Positions 9,652 through 18,578 are shown, counted from the stretch's first letter. The stretch: 60,307 nucleotides of DNA from Planctomycetota bacterium (GCA_021851715.1 JAJZCR010000016.1:1-60307); one strand, 5' to 3'. Notes: a model not told the origin generated them from the sequence alone. Numbers and translations are program-made.

Positions 9652-9825
9652 CTCCCGGGCCATATACAATGATGGCGATAAACTTGGACTGCATCCCAAC
9701 TGGCCGTCCCGTCAGCCGCGGGGTTGGCAAACCGGCGTTGGGCCGGTATAAGTCAAGGTCGATGGCCTGATGTTTCAGCCACCGGGGCAGCCTGAGAAAG
9801 CGGTCCTTTTATTCAGGAGATATCT

Positions 9826-10302
9826 TTGTCCGGGTCGAATCCTTCGACACACGTTGGTACCGGTGCAAGCTCTGGAGCCAGGGATTATTTAGCCATAGCC
9901 TTGGGCTGGCTGATTCCCGGAGCGGGGCACTGGCTCATTGGCCAGCGGGGCCGGGCCGTGGTTTTTGCTCTCGCCATTCATTTGCTTTTTTTCGGAGGCG
10001 TGTTGCTCGGCGGCGTGCGGATGCTGAATCGTCCGCGGCAACCGGCTTGGGATTACTCGCAATTTCTGGCTGGCTGGCCGATGCTGGTCGGCAATGCCGT
10101 CAAAAATGATACTTTCGCGCCCAAGGCTAAACACCCCCTGGGCTTTGCGCCGTTGATTCAGGATGTGGCCACAGCCTATTGCGGCCTGGCGGGCATGTTG
10201 AATTTGCTGGTGCTGATTGATTTATTTTTACATGTCAGCGAAGACCACAGCCAAAAAAGAGGCAGCTTTGAAACTCCAGGTACCACCGGCGGGGAGAAGT
10301 GA
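9826..10302 (+). CDS. Small membrane protein, DUF6677-like
   Basis: 158-residue protein with three likely membrane segments (about residues 22-38, 43-65 and 122-140). The N-terminal block LGWLIPGAGHWLIGQRGRAV is a compact motif of a glycine-rich helix and positively charged loop, also seen in small planctomycete membrane proteins classed as DUF6677 (from memory, not searched). Function unknown. The TTG start is well supported by AGGAGA five bases before it. Its stop overlaps the start of the next membrane protein gene (TGATG), so the two are almost certainly co-translated and may act together. Confidence 0.65.
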   Translation: MSGSNPSTHVGTGASSGARDYLAIALGWLIPGAGHWLIGQRGRAVVFALAIHLLFFGGVLLGGVRMLNRPRQPAWDYSQFLAGWPMLVGNAVKNDTFAPKAKHPLGFAPLIQDVATAYCGLAGMLNLLVLIDLFLHVSEDHSQKRGSFETPGTTGGEK

Positions 10303-10601
10303 TGTCAATGAACCTTGGATGGTTGCATACCTGCCTGCCGATGCCGGCCTGGACGCCCTTGGTGGATCCGCTCTACCAGCGGGTCACCCATCTTAGCGAC
10401 TACTGGATGTGGCTGCTGATTCCTTTGGTTCTGGTTATTTCGGTGGTTTATCAGACCGCGCGCAAGGCGGAATTACGCCAGGTGCCCATCGCTGCGCTAT
10501 GGATGAGCGTGAAGATTCTGGTGGTTTTTGCGGTACTCGGTATCGGCCTTGAATTGCTGTATCATTATCTGACAGTCTGGAGTGTGACCGGGCACCCTTA
10601 G
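10302..10601 (+). CDS. Small two-helix membrane protein, unknown function
   Basis: 99 residues with two probable transmembrane helices (about residues 35-52 and 66-86) joined by a basic loop (QTARKAEL). No family is recognised. The ATG at 10302 overlaps the stop of the preceding gene by one base, with GGGGAG eight bases upstream, so expression is coupled to the DUF6677-like protein. The pair could be a two-component membrane assembly, but nothing shows its role. Confidence 0.6.
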   Translation: MSMNLGWLHTCLPMPAWTPLVDPLYQRVTHLSDYWMWLLIPLVLVISVVYQTARKAELRQVPIAALWMSVKILVVFAVLGIGLELLYHYLTVWSVTGHP

Positions 10602-10972
10602 TCGTGCGCGATCAGACGGGTGAAAATGATTTGCTGCATGGCCTGAGGGCCGTGGGTGCCAGGCACGCCAGGAAAGCGTGCTGGTTAATGCTTTGCGGCA
10701 GGTGAGGCGCGATGCCAAACAATAAAAACAGGTTGATCCGCAAACGTCCAGAAATCCGGAAAATCGGGTTCCTTGACGCCTCTTCAACCGAATTAGATAA
10801 TAGCTGCTCGTGGCCGGGTTTAGGTGGATTCCTGCAGGTGGATGTAGGCGAATGCCATGCCCGGATATTCGGCCAGATGTGCCGATTAAAACTAAAACGT
10901 ACCTGGTAGAAGAGACTGACATTTTCATCCGCTTGATGCCCCGCAGCAGTAATCCGGGGGAAAAGGGTGCTT
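10602..10972. other. Non-coding leader region ahead of the HU-like gene
   Basis: About 370 bases with no convincing gene on either strand. It contains the promoter described at 10773-10801, which would give the HU-like mRNA a leader of roughly 165 bases. No riboswitch or clear structured RNA was recognised in that leader. Confidence 0.5.
10773..10801 (+). promoter_or_regulatory. Sigma-70-type promoter for the HU-like gene
   Basis: TTGACG at 10773-10778 and GATAAT at 10796-10801 are each one mismatch from consensus and separated by the ideal 17 bases. Transcription would start near 10808, reading toward the HU-like gene at 10973. This is the best stand-alone promoter in the left half of the window. 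Confidence 0.6.
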
Positions 10973-11353
10973 ATGGCGACCGTAACAAAAAAAGAACTTG
11001 TTGATCGAATTGCCGACAAACTCCAACTCAAACAAAACACCGTCCGGGAGGTGGTGCAGGAATTTCTGGCGGAGATCGTGCATGATCTCGACCAGGGCCA
11101 CCGGCTGGAGTTTCGCGACTTTGGCATTTTTGAAGTCCGATCGCGAGCCGCCCGCCTGGCCTGGAACCCGCGCACACTTACTCGCGTACCCGTGCCGGAC
11201 AAGCGAAAAGTTCGCTTCAGGGCCGGCCGGCTGCTCAAGGCCCGCCTGGCAAAACCTGCGGCCACGACGGATGGACGAAGCCTGCTGACCCCGTCCGCAG
11301 CGGCAACCAAGAGTGCGACGACCAATTCCGATCCATCGCAGGCCAAGTCCTAG
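10973..11353 (+). CDS. HU/IHF-family DNA-binding protein
   Basis: Nucleoid-associated protein that bends DNA as a dimer. The start ATVTKKELVDRIADKL and the helix-turn VREVVQEFLAEIVHDL are the HU dimerisation helices. The core DQGHRLEFRDFGIFEVRSRAARLAWNPRT is the beta-arm region with the conserved FRDFG(I/S)F motif and a basic arm. After about residue 88 a low-complexity Ala/Ser/Thr/Lys tail of some 35 residues follows, a variation common in bacteria with extended HU proteins. ATG 10973 is preferred over GTG 10967 because of the GGGGGAAAAGGG purine tract just upstream. Preceded by a good promoter. Confidence 0.9.
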   Translation: MATVTKKELVDRIADKLQLKQNTVREVVQEFLAEIVHDLDQGHRLEFRDFGIFEVRSRAARLAWNPRTLTRVPVPDKRKVRFRAGRLLKARLAKPAATTDGRSLLTPSAAATKSATTNSDPSQAKS

Positions 11354-11422
11354 CAGCGCCGCTTGCTGGTGCTGCGATCAGTGGCTGGGTCTTCCTTTCC
11401 GGTCCAGACGGAATGCGCCGAT

Positions 11423-12700
11423 ATGGGTATTTCAGCATCACCAGCATCGGAAACCCTCCGCGTGTGGCTGGCCGATTTACAGCGCGCCGCTGACCTGCGC
11501 CGTCAACACCACATGCAGCGAATCCTCCGGCCGGTGCAATCGGCACAGGGGGCGACGGTTGAAATTCAAGGCCGCAGTTACGTGCAATTCTGCACCAACA
11601 ACTACCTGGGCCTGGCCAATGATCCGGAAGTCATTGATGCCGCCCGTGCCGCCATCAGCCGGTATGGTGCTGGGGCCGGAGCCTCGCGGCTGGTGGCCGG
11701 ATCCATGGACCTGCACCACCAGTTAGAACAAGCCCTGGCGGATTTCAAACGGACGGAAGCGGCACTGCTTTTCCCCACGGGCTTTATGGCTAACCTGGCC
11801 GTGCTGACCACGTTCGCCGGACCGCTGGACCGTATCGTTTCTGACAAGCTCAACCACGCGAGCCTGCTGGATGCGGCCCGATGGTCGGGAGCGAACCATC
11901 GCACGTTTCCCCATAAAAATATCGATCGCGCAAAAGAATTGCTGGTCCGGAAAATCTCGCCGGCCGGCCGCCATGGCCGGCAATCTCCGGCATCACCCGA
12001 TTCGCCTCCCCCCGCCCGTGCGGCCAGAACCTTGCTCGTTTCTGACAGCGTCTTTTCCATGGATGGAGATGTAGCGGATCTGGCGGCATTGTCCGCCGCC
12101 GCTGAATCCGCCGGGGCACTGCTGGTGGCCGATGAAGCTCATGCGACCGGAGTGCTCGGAGAACATGGCCGCGGCGTTGGAGAACTGGCCGGCGTGGAAG
12201 GCAATATTGCCGTCAGTGTGGGCACGCTTTCCAAGGCATTCGGATCTGTTGGAGGGTTTGTGACCGGATCGCAGGCGGTGATTGACACCCTGGTCAATGA
12301 GGCCCGCAGCTTTATTTATACCACGGCGTTACCGCCGGGGTGCAGCGCCGCGGCGTTGGCTGCGCTAAAAATCATGCTGCGCCGACCGCAGTTGCGGCAT
12401 CGGGTGCTGACTATGGCCGCAGGTGTTCGCAACCGCCTGGAAGCCATGGGCTATGATTGCGGCCATTCGCGTTCGCCGATTATTCCGGTGATTTGCGGTT
12501 CCACGGAATCAGCCTTGGAAGCATCCGAATTTTTAAGGCAAAGCGGCATTTTTGTGCCCGCTATTCGTCCGCCCACTGTCGCCCCAGGCTCGGCCCGGCT
12601 GCGGTTAAGCCTCATGGCCACGCACAGCGACGGACAAATCGAATTTCTGCTGGAACAAATGGCGCAGTTGCGCGATCACCTTTTAGTCCGGCCATCCTGA
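11423..12700 (+). CDS. PLP-dependent alpha-oxoamine synthase, BioF/KBL type
   Basis: Fold-type I aminotransferase-like enzyme that condenses an amino acid with an acyl-CoA. Candidates are 8-amino-7-oxononanoate synthase (biotin) and 2-amino-3-ketobutyrate CoA ligase. Motifs are FCTNNYLGLAN, YGAGAGASRLVAGSMDLHHQLE, the aspartate block LLVADEAHATGVLGEHGRG, and the PLP lysine in SVGTLSKAFGSVGGF. A low-complexity Ser/Pro insertion lies around residues 185-205 (SPASPDSPPPA). With ATG 11423 the protein has 425 residues; the ribosome site is weak and the frame is open further upstream. No other biotin or threonine-pathway gene is nearby to decide between the two functions. Confidence 0.85.
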   Translation: MGISASPASETLRVWLADLQRAADLRRQHHMQRILRPVQSAQGATVEIQGRSYVQFCTNNYLGLANDPEVIDAARAAISRYGAGAGASRLVAGSMDLHHQLEQALADFKRTEAALLFPTGFMANLAVLTTFAGPLDRIVSDKLNHASLLDAARWSGANHRTFPHKNIDRAKELLVRKISPAGRHGRQSPASPDSPPPARAARTLLVSDSVFSMDGDVADLAALSAAAESAGALLVADEAHATGVLGEHGRGVGELAGVEGNIAVSVGTLSKAFGSVGGFVTGSQAVIDTLVNEARSFIYTTALPPGCSAAALAALKIMLRRPQLRHRVLTMAAGVRNRLEAMGYDCGHSRSPIIPVICGSTESALEASEFLRQSGIFVPAIRPPTVAPGSARLRLSLMATHSDGQIEFLLEQMAQLRDHLLVRPS

Positions 12701-12727
12701 GGTATGAACCGCTGCCGATTGGGATAC

Positions 12728-13867
12728 TTAGCCACCCAGCCATTCGGCTATCTGGCTGGCATAATAGGTCAGCACAAATGCCGCCCCGGCCCGCCGAAAC
12801 GCATACATGGTTTCCAGAACCAGGGATTGTTCGTCAATGAAGCCTGCGGCGGCGGCGGCCTTGAACATGGCGTACTCTCCGCTGACCTGGTATGCGGCGC
12901 ACGGTACGCTGACCGCCGCTGCAACCTGCTGCAAAATATCCAGATATGCCATCCCGGGCTTGACCATCACCATGTCCGCCCCCTCCTGGACATCCAAAAG
13001 AGCTTCCCGGACGGCTTCCGCCGCACCACGCCGAAAATCCATCTGGTAGCCTCGCCGATCTCCAAACTGCGGTGGCGATTCGGCCGCGTCGCGGAACGGG
13101 CCGTAATAGCCGCTGGCATATTTCACCGCATAACTAAGAATGCAGCGATCACTGAAACCCGCATCATCCAGGGCTTTACGCACCGCAAGCACGCCATGAT
13201 CCATCATGCCCGACGGCGCAATGACATCCGCCCCGGCCTGGGCATGCAATACCGCCTGTTGGCATAACTGGGCAATGGTGGCATCGTTGTCGACCGTAAC
13301 CGTGGCGCCATGTGCGGCAAGGCGCGCCATATCCGATGCTGGCCGGAGCTTATCCAAGGCTGTTTTTTTTTCAGAGATCTTTTTCGCTTTGAGTCCACCG
13401 CCGGCTGTTGATATCCCCCCTGCCGGCATTAGCCCCAGAACCGGCCCGATCAGCGGGCCGCAATGGCCGTGATTGGTATATTCGCAGTAGCACAGGTCGG
13501 TCATGGTCACCATGTCAATGCCGGCGTCTCGAATACGCCGCAGCGTGGTACAAACCGCGTTGGTTGGATCGTGGGCATGCGTTCCACACGCATCTTTCTG
13601 GGCCGAATCGGTAACGCCGAAAAGAATAACGGCTTTCACTCCGCGCGAAAACAGCTCCTTAACTTCCTCGACGGCCACATCCGGCGAGAACTGAAACTGA
13701 CCGGGCATGCTTAAAATGGGCCGGCGCAGATCCTGGCCGCTGCGTACAAACAGCGGGGCAACAAAATGTTCGGGGGAAAGACGATTTTGCGCCACCAAAT
13801 CGCGCAGCGCTCCGGTCCGCCGCAGTCGGCGCATACGCACATTGGTCATGCTATGAAAACTACCCAT
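12728..13867 (-). CDS. hemB: Delta-aminolevulinic acid dehydratase (porphobilinogen synthase) with insertion
   Basis: Condenses two 5-aminolevulinate molecules to porphobilinogen in haem and tetrapyrrole synthesis. The zinc-type metal site is intact: TDLCYCEYTNHGHCG with cysteines at about 126, 128 and 136. The two active-site lysines are in SYAVKYASGYYGPF (about 249) and MVMVKPGMAYLD (about 303). Unusual feature: between HGHCG and the usual VDNDAT block lie about 54 residues instead of the 7-10 typical of HemB, a Gly-rich then Lys-rich segment (KAKKISEKKTALDKL). The total is 379 residues against about 330. The start at 13867 follows GGAG closely; 13849 is an alternative. It is 49 bases downstream of xseA and probably the last gene of the cdaA operon. 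The hemL gene is also in the window (44839). Confidence 0.94.
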   Translation of the reverse strand: MGSFHSMTNVRMRRLRRTGALRDLVAQNRLSPEHFVAPLFVRSGQDLRRPILSMPGQFQFSPDVAVEEVKELFSRGVKAVILFGVTDSAQKDACGTHAHDPTNAVCTTLRRIRDAGIDMVTMTDLCYCEYTNHGHCGPLIGPVLGLMPAGGISTAGGGLKAKKISEKKTALDKLRPASDMARLAAHGATVTVDNDATIAQLCQQAVLHAQAGADVIAPSGMMDHGVLAVRKALDDAGFSDRCILSYAVKYASGYYGPFRDAAESPPQFGDRRGYQMDFRRGAAEAVREALLDVQEGADMVMVKPGMAYLDILQQVAAAVSVPCAAYQVSGEYAMFKAAAAAGFIDEQSLVLETMYAFRRAGAAFVLTYYASQIAEWLGG

Positions 13868-13916
13868 GGCTCCATCATAAAACAATTTCCCCGCCCTGGC
13901 CAACCATTCGGCGGCG

Positions 13917-15482
13917 CTACTTGACCGTGCTGCAGATGGTTCCTTCGGCCACGCGGCTAAGCAGGGTCTGGCCGCTATGCACCTGCTCTGCCCGGCGCAC
14001 AATGGTGCCATCAGCATCGGTGGTGATGGAAAAGCCACGTTCCAGCACCGCCTGGGGACTGATGGCCAAAAGCCTCTGCCGCAGCGCCTCAAGCTGGCCG
14101 GCGGTCAGATGCAACCGATTGGCCGTGCCCGCCGCCAGGGACTTCTCCAAGTGGGATAGTTGCAGACTGCCGCCGGAAATCAGCGCCTGCGGGCCAATGC
14201 CCACCAGCGTTTGGCGCAGCGTGGCCAGACGACCAACGGCATGAGTACGGGCAGCCAAAGCATGATCCGCCAGGCGGTGCTGGGCTGTTTCCAAACGCCG
14301 CCAGTTCTGGGCGATGGCATGGCGCGGTTCAATGGCGGCGACGCGGCGCGCGGCAAATTCTAGGCGGCGGCGGCGCATTTGTAGCAGTTGGCCGGCTTGA
14401 ATCGTCAAACCCATGGCCATGGCCCGCAGCGCATTTTTATGGTCGGAAATTCGGGCGGCCACGTAACCGGAAAGCTGGTCTTCCCGAGTCTGGATTTCCC
14501 GCAGCAACTCTCGCACATCGGGCACCGTCAATTCGGTTACACCCGTGGGCGTTGGGCCGCGCAAATCCGCCACCAGATCGGCGATGGTGGTATCCGGTTC
14601 ATGACCGATGCCGGTGGCAATGGGAATGTGGCCGGCGACTATGGCCCGCGCGACAATCTCTTCGTTGAAGGCCCAGAGGTCTTCCAGTGATCCGCCGCCG
14701 CGAACCAGCAAAATCAGATCCACCCCGCCGATAGCCAGGCTGTGGCGGTTGATCTGGCTGATGGCATTGGCTATCTGGCCGGCGGCGGAAGGCCCCTGCA
14801 CGGCCACGGGATAAACCATGACCTGCAAACCCGGAAAGCGACGATGGGCCGTGGTCAGCACATCATGCAAGGCGTCCCCGGTGGGACTGGTGATCACTGC
14901 CACCCGCAGCGGCAGGCGCGGAATCGGGCGTTTGCGTCCTTGCTCAAAAAGGCCTTCGCCTTTAAGTTTTTCGCAGAGTTGCCGATACGCGAGTTCCAGC
15001 GCCCCGGCCCCCTGCGGAAATATCTCATCCACATAAAGCTGGATTCGGCCATGCGGTTCATAAAACCGCACGCTGCCCCGCACCACCACCGCCATGCCAT
15101 CGCGAATGGCTGTGCCAAGGCGTGCCAAAGCATCACGCCAGATGACGCACGCCAGTTGCGCCGAAGCATCTTTAAGCGTAAAGTACGCGTGACCACGCTG
15201 GCTGACGGAAAAATTGGAAATTTCACCCGCTACACGTAACGGTCCGGAAAAGCGATCGGCCAACGCCTGGGTAATAAGCGCATTCACCTGGCTCACGCTA
15301 TGCACCGGATCGGGATCAGCGGATGCCGGAGCAGAGCGCGAAAAGGAACTCTTTGTGGCGGGTTTGGCGGCAGGTGCCGGCCCGCCGGGAAGATCAAACA
15401 AGCTGCCTGGTCCGGAAAATTGTTTTTTCTGTGGCACGATCTGCTTCCCTTGCGTGGTGAAACGCTCCTGATCAGCGGCCAT
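13917..15482 (-). CDS. xseA: Exodeoxyribonuclease VII large subunit
   Basis: Catalytic subunit of the single-strand exonuclease that degrades DNA in both directions. An N-terminal low-complexity extension (about 60 residues, Ala/Pro/Ser-rich) precedes the OB-fold (VSQVNALITQALADRF, VAGEISNFSVSQRGHAYFTLKD). The catalytic domain follows with VAVITSPTGDALHDVL, ILLVRGGGSLEDLWAFNEE and PIATGIGHEPDTTIADLVADLRGPTPT, the standard XseA signature blocks. The C-terminal part is a long coiled-coil. About 521 residues against the usual 400-450, the excess being the N-terminal extension. The ATG at 15482 overlaps the end of the YbbR gene by 11 bases. No xseB small subunit gene is visible in the window. Confidence 0.94.
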   Translation of the reverse strand: MAADQERFTTQGKQIVPQKKQFSGPGSLFDLPGGPAPAAKPATKSSFSRSAPASADPDPVHSVSQVNALITQALADRFSGPLRVAGEISNFSVSQRGHAYFTLKDASAQLACVIWRDALARLGTAIRDGMAVVVRGSVRFYEPHGRIQLYVDEIFPQGAGALELAYRQLCEKLKGEGLFEQGRKRPIPRLPLRVAVITSPTGDALHDVLTTAHRRFPGLQVMVYPVAVQGPSAAGQIANAISQINRHSLAIGGVDLILLVRGGGSLEDLWAFNEEIVARAIVAGHIPIATGIGHEPDTTIADLVADLRGPTPTGVTELTVPDVRELLREIQTREDQLSGYVAARISDHKNALRAMAMGLTIQAGQLLQMRRRRLEFAARRVAAIEPRHAIAQNWRRLETAQHRLADHALAARTHAVGRLATLRQTLVGIGPQALISGGSLQLSHLEKSLAAGTANRLHLTAGQLEALRQRLLAISPQAVLERGFSITTDADGTIVRRAEQVHSGQTLLSRVAEGTICSTVK

Positions 15483-16683
15483 GGCCAACCCGGTTACCCA
15501 CTCCACTTTGCACGCCAACCGCCGGGAGGGTTTGCGGCCCGGATGCGGGCACCGGCGCTGCGGCTTGGGTGCTGGCTGCAGTTGTGGGCCCATGGGTGCC
15601 GCTGACCGAGCCTGGCTGGAAAATAATTTTGGTGGCCACCGTGGTTGGACCGTCCACCAGTGAAATTCCCGACGGCAGGGAATAGCGAATGGTGGTGGGC
15701 TGCCAGTCGGCATGCCGATGCACGGAGGGCGTAATATCCAGAAATGCGATCACGCGTTTTTCCGGCGGCGCCAGATTGCCGCGGATGACATTGTTGCGAA
15801 GTTTCCGGATCAACCGCTGCGGACCGGCTACCGTGATGTGCAGTGTGGCATTGCGCACAGTCACCCGATATTGATTCAGCAGCCAGGGTGGTCCGTTGAG
15901 CCATACCGGCACCACGCCGATAAACAATTTGGCACGCGGCTGATGCGGTACCGTAAAAGTAACCATGGCATTGGCGGGAGTAACTGTTACCCGCGGGTCT
16001 GGTGAGCCGGGGAATACCAGGCTAAGCTGCGACGGAATGGTTTGCCGTGTTCCCACCGGCAGAGCGGAAATGCTGGTGAGGGGCTTGGCCACGACTTCAA
16101 TTTGATCCGCCCCGCCTATGTTTTCCAGCAGGCTCTGCGGCAGCATGACCTGCACGCTGGCGGGCTGAATGGCCGCGGCTACACCAGCAACGGCGCGAAA
16201 CTCCACGGGACGGTTGATGGTAACAATGGGATCCACCTTCAGTTTTATATGGCGCGGGCTTACAGCCGTAACCACCACCCGGTGCCTGGTGAAATAAGCC
16301 AGGGAGTTAAAGATTCGCAGGGCGTTAAGCGATTTTCCGGCGGCAATTCTCCTTATATCCGAGCGCGTCAGGGCATAGGTAAGGTTATTCATATCCTGCA
16401 GAGTGAAAAGACCTCGACCATCACACTGCTGGCGGATGCGATCCACGGCTTCACCGGACCCCTGGATGTTCACGACAAAGGCACTGTCCGTGGGACTTTT
16501 CATCAAAACGGTTTGCGGATTGCCATTGGCCCCGGCTCCGGCCAGAATTGTTATATGGATGGGCAGGTCGCGCTGGGTCGCGGTGAGGTGGGCATCCGCA
16601 TAAAGCCATAACAGGACCGTCAAGAGCACCGTCAGCGGCAATACCTTCAGGCGATCGATAAATTGCGTCGGTTTGCTGGCCAT
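15472..16683 (-). CDS. cdaR: YbbR-domain protein, CdaA regulator type
   Basis: Membrane-anchored extracytoplasmic protein with YbbR repeats, known in Firmicutes to bind and modulate the diadenylate cyclase CdaA. One N-terminal membrane helix (LKVLPLTVLLTVLLWLYADAH, about residues 12-32 including flanks) leads into several repeats of the YbbR type, each with a short beta-rich pattern such as PVEFRAVAGVAAAIQPASVQVM. A Pro/Ala-rich tail of about 40 residues ends the protein. 403 residues from ATG 16683; GTG 16725 is the alternative start. It directly follows cdaA (87 bases) and overlaps xseA. Confidence 0.85.
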   Translation of the reverse strand: MASKPTQFIDRLKVLPLTVLLTVLLWLYADAHLTATQRDLPIHITILAGAGANGNPQTVLMKSPTDSAFVVNIQGSGEAVDRIRQQCDGRGLFTLQDMNNLTYALTRSDIRRIAAGKSLNALRIFNSLAYFTRHRVVVTAVSPRHIKLKVDPIVTINRPVEFRAVAGVAAAIQPASVQVMLPQSLLENIGGADQIEVVAKPLTSISALPVGTRQTIPSQLSLVFPGSPDPRVTVTPANAMVTFTVPHQPRAKLFIGVVPVWLNGPPWLLNQYRVTVRNATLHITVAGPQRLIRKLRNNVIRGNLAPPEKRVIAFLDITPSVHRHADWQPTTIRYSLPSGISLVDGPTTVATKIIFQPGSVSGTHGPTTAASTQAAAPVPASGPQTLPAVGVQSGVGNRVGHGR

Positions 16684-16770
16684 ACATTTCGCTTCCGGCG
16701 GATACTCAAGACCACTCTTTTCCACGAACGGCGGCGAGGCCTATATTTATGCCGTTCTCGCTGATTTATT

Positions 16771-17601
16771 TTATGCCGCTGCGGACCTGTGTGCGACCGT
16801 CGTTGTAGGACGGCGCAGCAATGACAGCAACGTGTCTCGCAGTTCTTCGGCGGTAAGGCCGCGGGTTAATTGTCCACGCTCGGCAATGCTGATCGTACCC
16901 GTTTCTTCACTCACGATAACCACCACCGCATCCGTTTCCTGGGCCAGCCCCAGCCCGGCCCGGTGGCGGGCACCCATTTCCTGACTGAGTTCGCCGCCTT
17001 CCGCCAATGGAAACTGCACCCCGGCGGCAACGACTTTTCCATCTCGGATCACCACCCCCATATCATGAAGCAGCGATCCGGGCCAGAAAATAGTATCCAG
17101 CAGTTCGGCGCTCAAATCGGCATTGAGCGTCGTACCATTTTCCGTAAGCCCGGCCAGGCCGACATCCCGTTCCACCGCGATTAAAGCGCCGATCCGGTTG
17201 CGGGCGCAGTACTCCACCGATTCACAGATCATATCCACCGTTTTGCGGGCCGAGCCGGCATTGGGCCTGAACAATCGCGTTTCGCCCAGGCGTATCAGGG
17301 CGCGGCGCAATTCCGGCTGAAACACCACGACAATGGCAAAGCTGGTAAATACCAGGAGCCGACTGAACAAAAATTCCACCCGCAAAAGCTTATCACCACC
17401 CAACCGGATGATGGTATAGGCAATCAACAGAAACAATCCCACGCCTTTGATTAACCTAGCTCCACGGGTGCCGCGCAGGAATTCCAGCACCGAATACACC
17501 ACTACCCCGATCAACAGCATTTCCAGCAGTACCACCCACCACTGATGAGCGGTAAGTCGGCGGAGGTAATTGTGTAAAAATCCGGGCATCGTCGTTCCCA
17601 T
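16771..17601 (-). CDS. cdaA: Diadenylate cyclase, CdaA type, with altered DGA motif
   Basis: Makes c-di-AMP from two ATP at the membrane. Two or three N-terminal helices (about residues 20-42, 50-67 and 78-95) precede the DAC domain: SVEYCARNRIGALIAVERD, then GSLLHDMGVVIRDGKVVAAG, then GARHRAGLGLAQETDAVVVIVSEETG. The RHR nucleotide-binding motif (212-214) and the Ser-Glu-Glu-Thr-Gly block are intact. In the canonical LHDGAVII motif only the aspartate (about D180) is kept and the next residues are Met-Gly instead of Gly-Ala. Length 276, standard for CdaA. Start 17601 or 17589 (the latter has GGGA upstream). Paired with cdaR as in other bacteria, which supports the identification. Confidence 0.88.
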   Translation of the reverse strand: MGTTMPGFLHNYLRRLTAHQWWVVLLEMLLIGVVVYSVLEFLRGTRGARLIKGVGLFLLIAYTIIRLGGDKLLRVEFLFSRLLVFTSFAIVVVFQPELRRALIRLGETRLFRPNAGSARKTVDMICESVEYCARNRIGALIAVERDVGLAGLTENGTTLNADLSAELLDTIFWPGSLLHDMGVVIRDGKVVAAGVQFPLAEGGELSQEMGARHRAGLGLAQETDAVVVIVSEETGTISIAERGQLTRGLTAEELRDTLLSLLRRPTTTVAHRSAAA

Positions 17602-17900
17602 GAGTATAACCGACCCGCAGGATCTTGACGTCCTATCCGCGGCTCCCTCTATCGGCCAAACCAGCACATTCATACCTCGGCGCGCTCTCTCTTTTTTTAT
17701 CGGCTTAAATTGTATCTTGCCCAGCCATAAAATTGAGTGCGGCGGAGTTGAAGGCTGCAAGATCGGCAACTCTACGCAAGTTTGGGCCTCGCAACAAACA
17801 TAGTTGGTGAATTATAGCACCGGAAAATCCATCGCAGGCCAGCCATTATTCAGCCTGCGGGCAGCACCCTGATCAACCCGCACAGCGACCTGCCATCCAT
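17602..17900. other. Spacer between the cdaA start and the DCC gene end
   Basis: About 300 bases, comparatively A/T-rich around 17690-17820, which must contain the cdaA operon promoter on the minus strand. No convincing coding frame and no clear hexamer pair were picked out by eye. Confidence 0.4.
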
Positions 17901-18356
17901 TTAGTGTTGCGGCCCGGCGGGTATCTTGGTGCCGCACGCGTCCGTGCCGCACCGGCGGTGTCGAGCTACCCAGCGGTAGAACGTGTGCAGCCACGCGTTA
18001 ACCCAAGGGATATGGCCGGCGCGGGCCAGCAGCCGGCTCCACCAAAAATACCGCCCGATTTCCAACAGTGCATCCGCACCGCCATATATCTGTCCATTGG
18101 GCAGCAGCAGTCGCATTTCGGCTAATAATTGCGCCTCGGGTAAACCGAGCCGCGTCCGCACCCAGGGAGTTTGCAGAGGCATCAATACGAGTTGTCGGCT
18201 CTCGAGCAACTTCTGACTGCACCGGGCCCAGGTTATGCAAAACTGGCAGTCTGCGTCGTACAGCACCCACCCCGCCACGTTGTCGTTATTAGCCTGTTCA
18301 GTATGCACAAAAATATCCAAAAAAACAGCGTTACCAGCTACCAGAAATTTTAACAC
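17901..18356 (-). CDS. DCC-family thiol-disulfide oxidoreductase-like protein (DUF393)
   Basis: Predicted thioredoxin-fold protein of unknown substrate. The family signature is the YDADCQFC block (D34, D36, C37, C40), here as VLYDADCQFCITW, giving a CxxC-type redox pair. A later hydrophobic and tryptophan-rich part (IGRYFWWSRLLARAGHIPWVNAWLHTFYRWVARHRR) matches the C-terminal helix of DUF393. 151 residues, normal length. It stands alone between cdaA and the divergent M48 protease gene. Confidence 0.8.
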   Translation of the reverse strand: MLKFLVAGNAVFLDIFVHTEQANNDNVAGWVLYDADCQFCITWARCSQKLLESRQLVLMPLQTPWVRTRLGLPEAQLLAEMRLLLPNGQIYGGADALLEIGRYFWWSRLLARAGHIPWVNAWLHTFYRWVARHRRCGTDACGTKIPAGPQH

Positions 18357-18578
18357 CCTTCATCATGCCCCACAAACGCCATGGCGGCACTGGTGGGCCG
18401 CAGTCCGGAGCCATATCGGCACACCCAATCGGTGCAGTGGGGCACTGACCGGAAAGCCTGGCTTGTGTTCATCTACAACATTTGACAGTACCTCGGGGAT
18501 GGGTAAGCTTCACACTTGGTCAGCATCGCCGTGAGTGTGGCTGGCCGTACATTCACGAACGGTTACAAAATTCGTACC

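Noticed and set aside
13868..14092. N-terminal extension of HemB
   Set aside because: It would overlap xseA and is not HemB-like.
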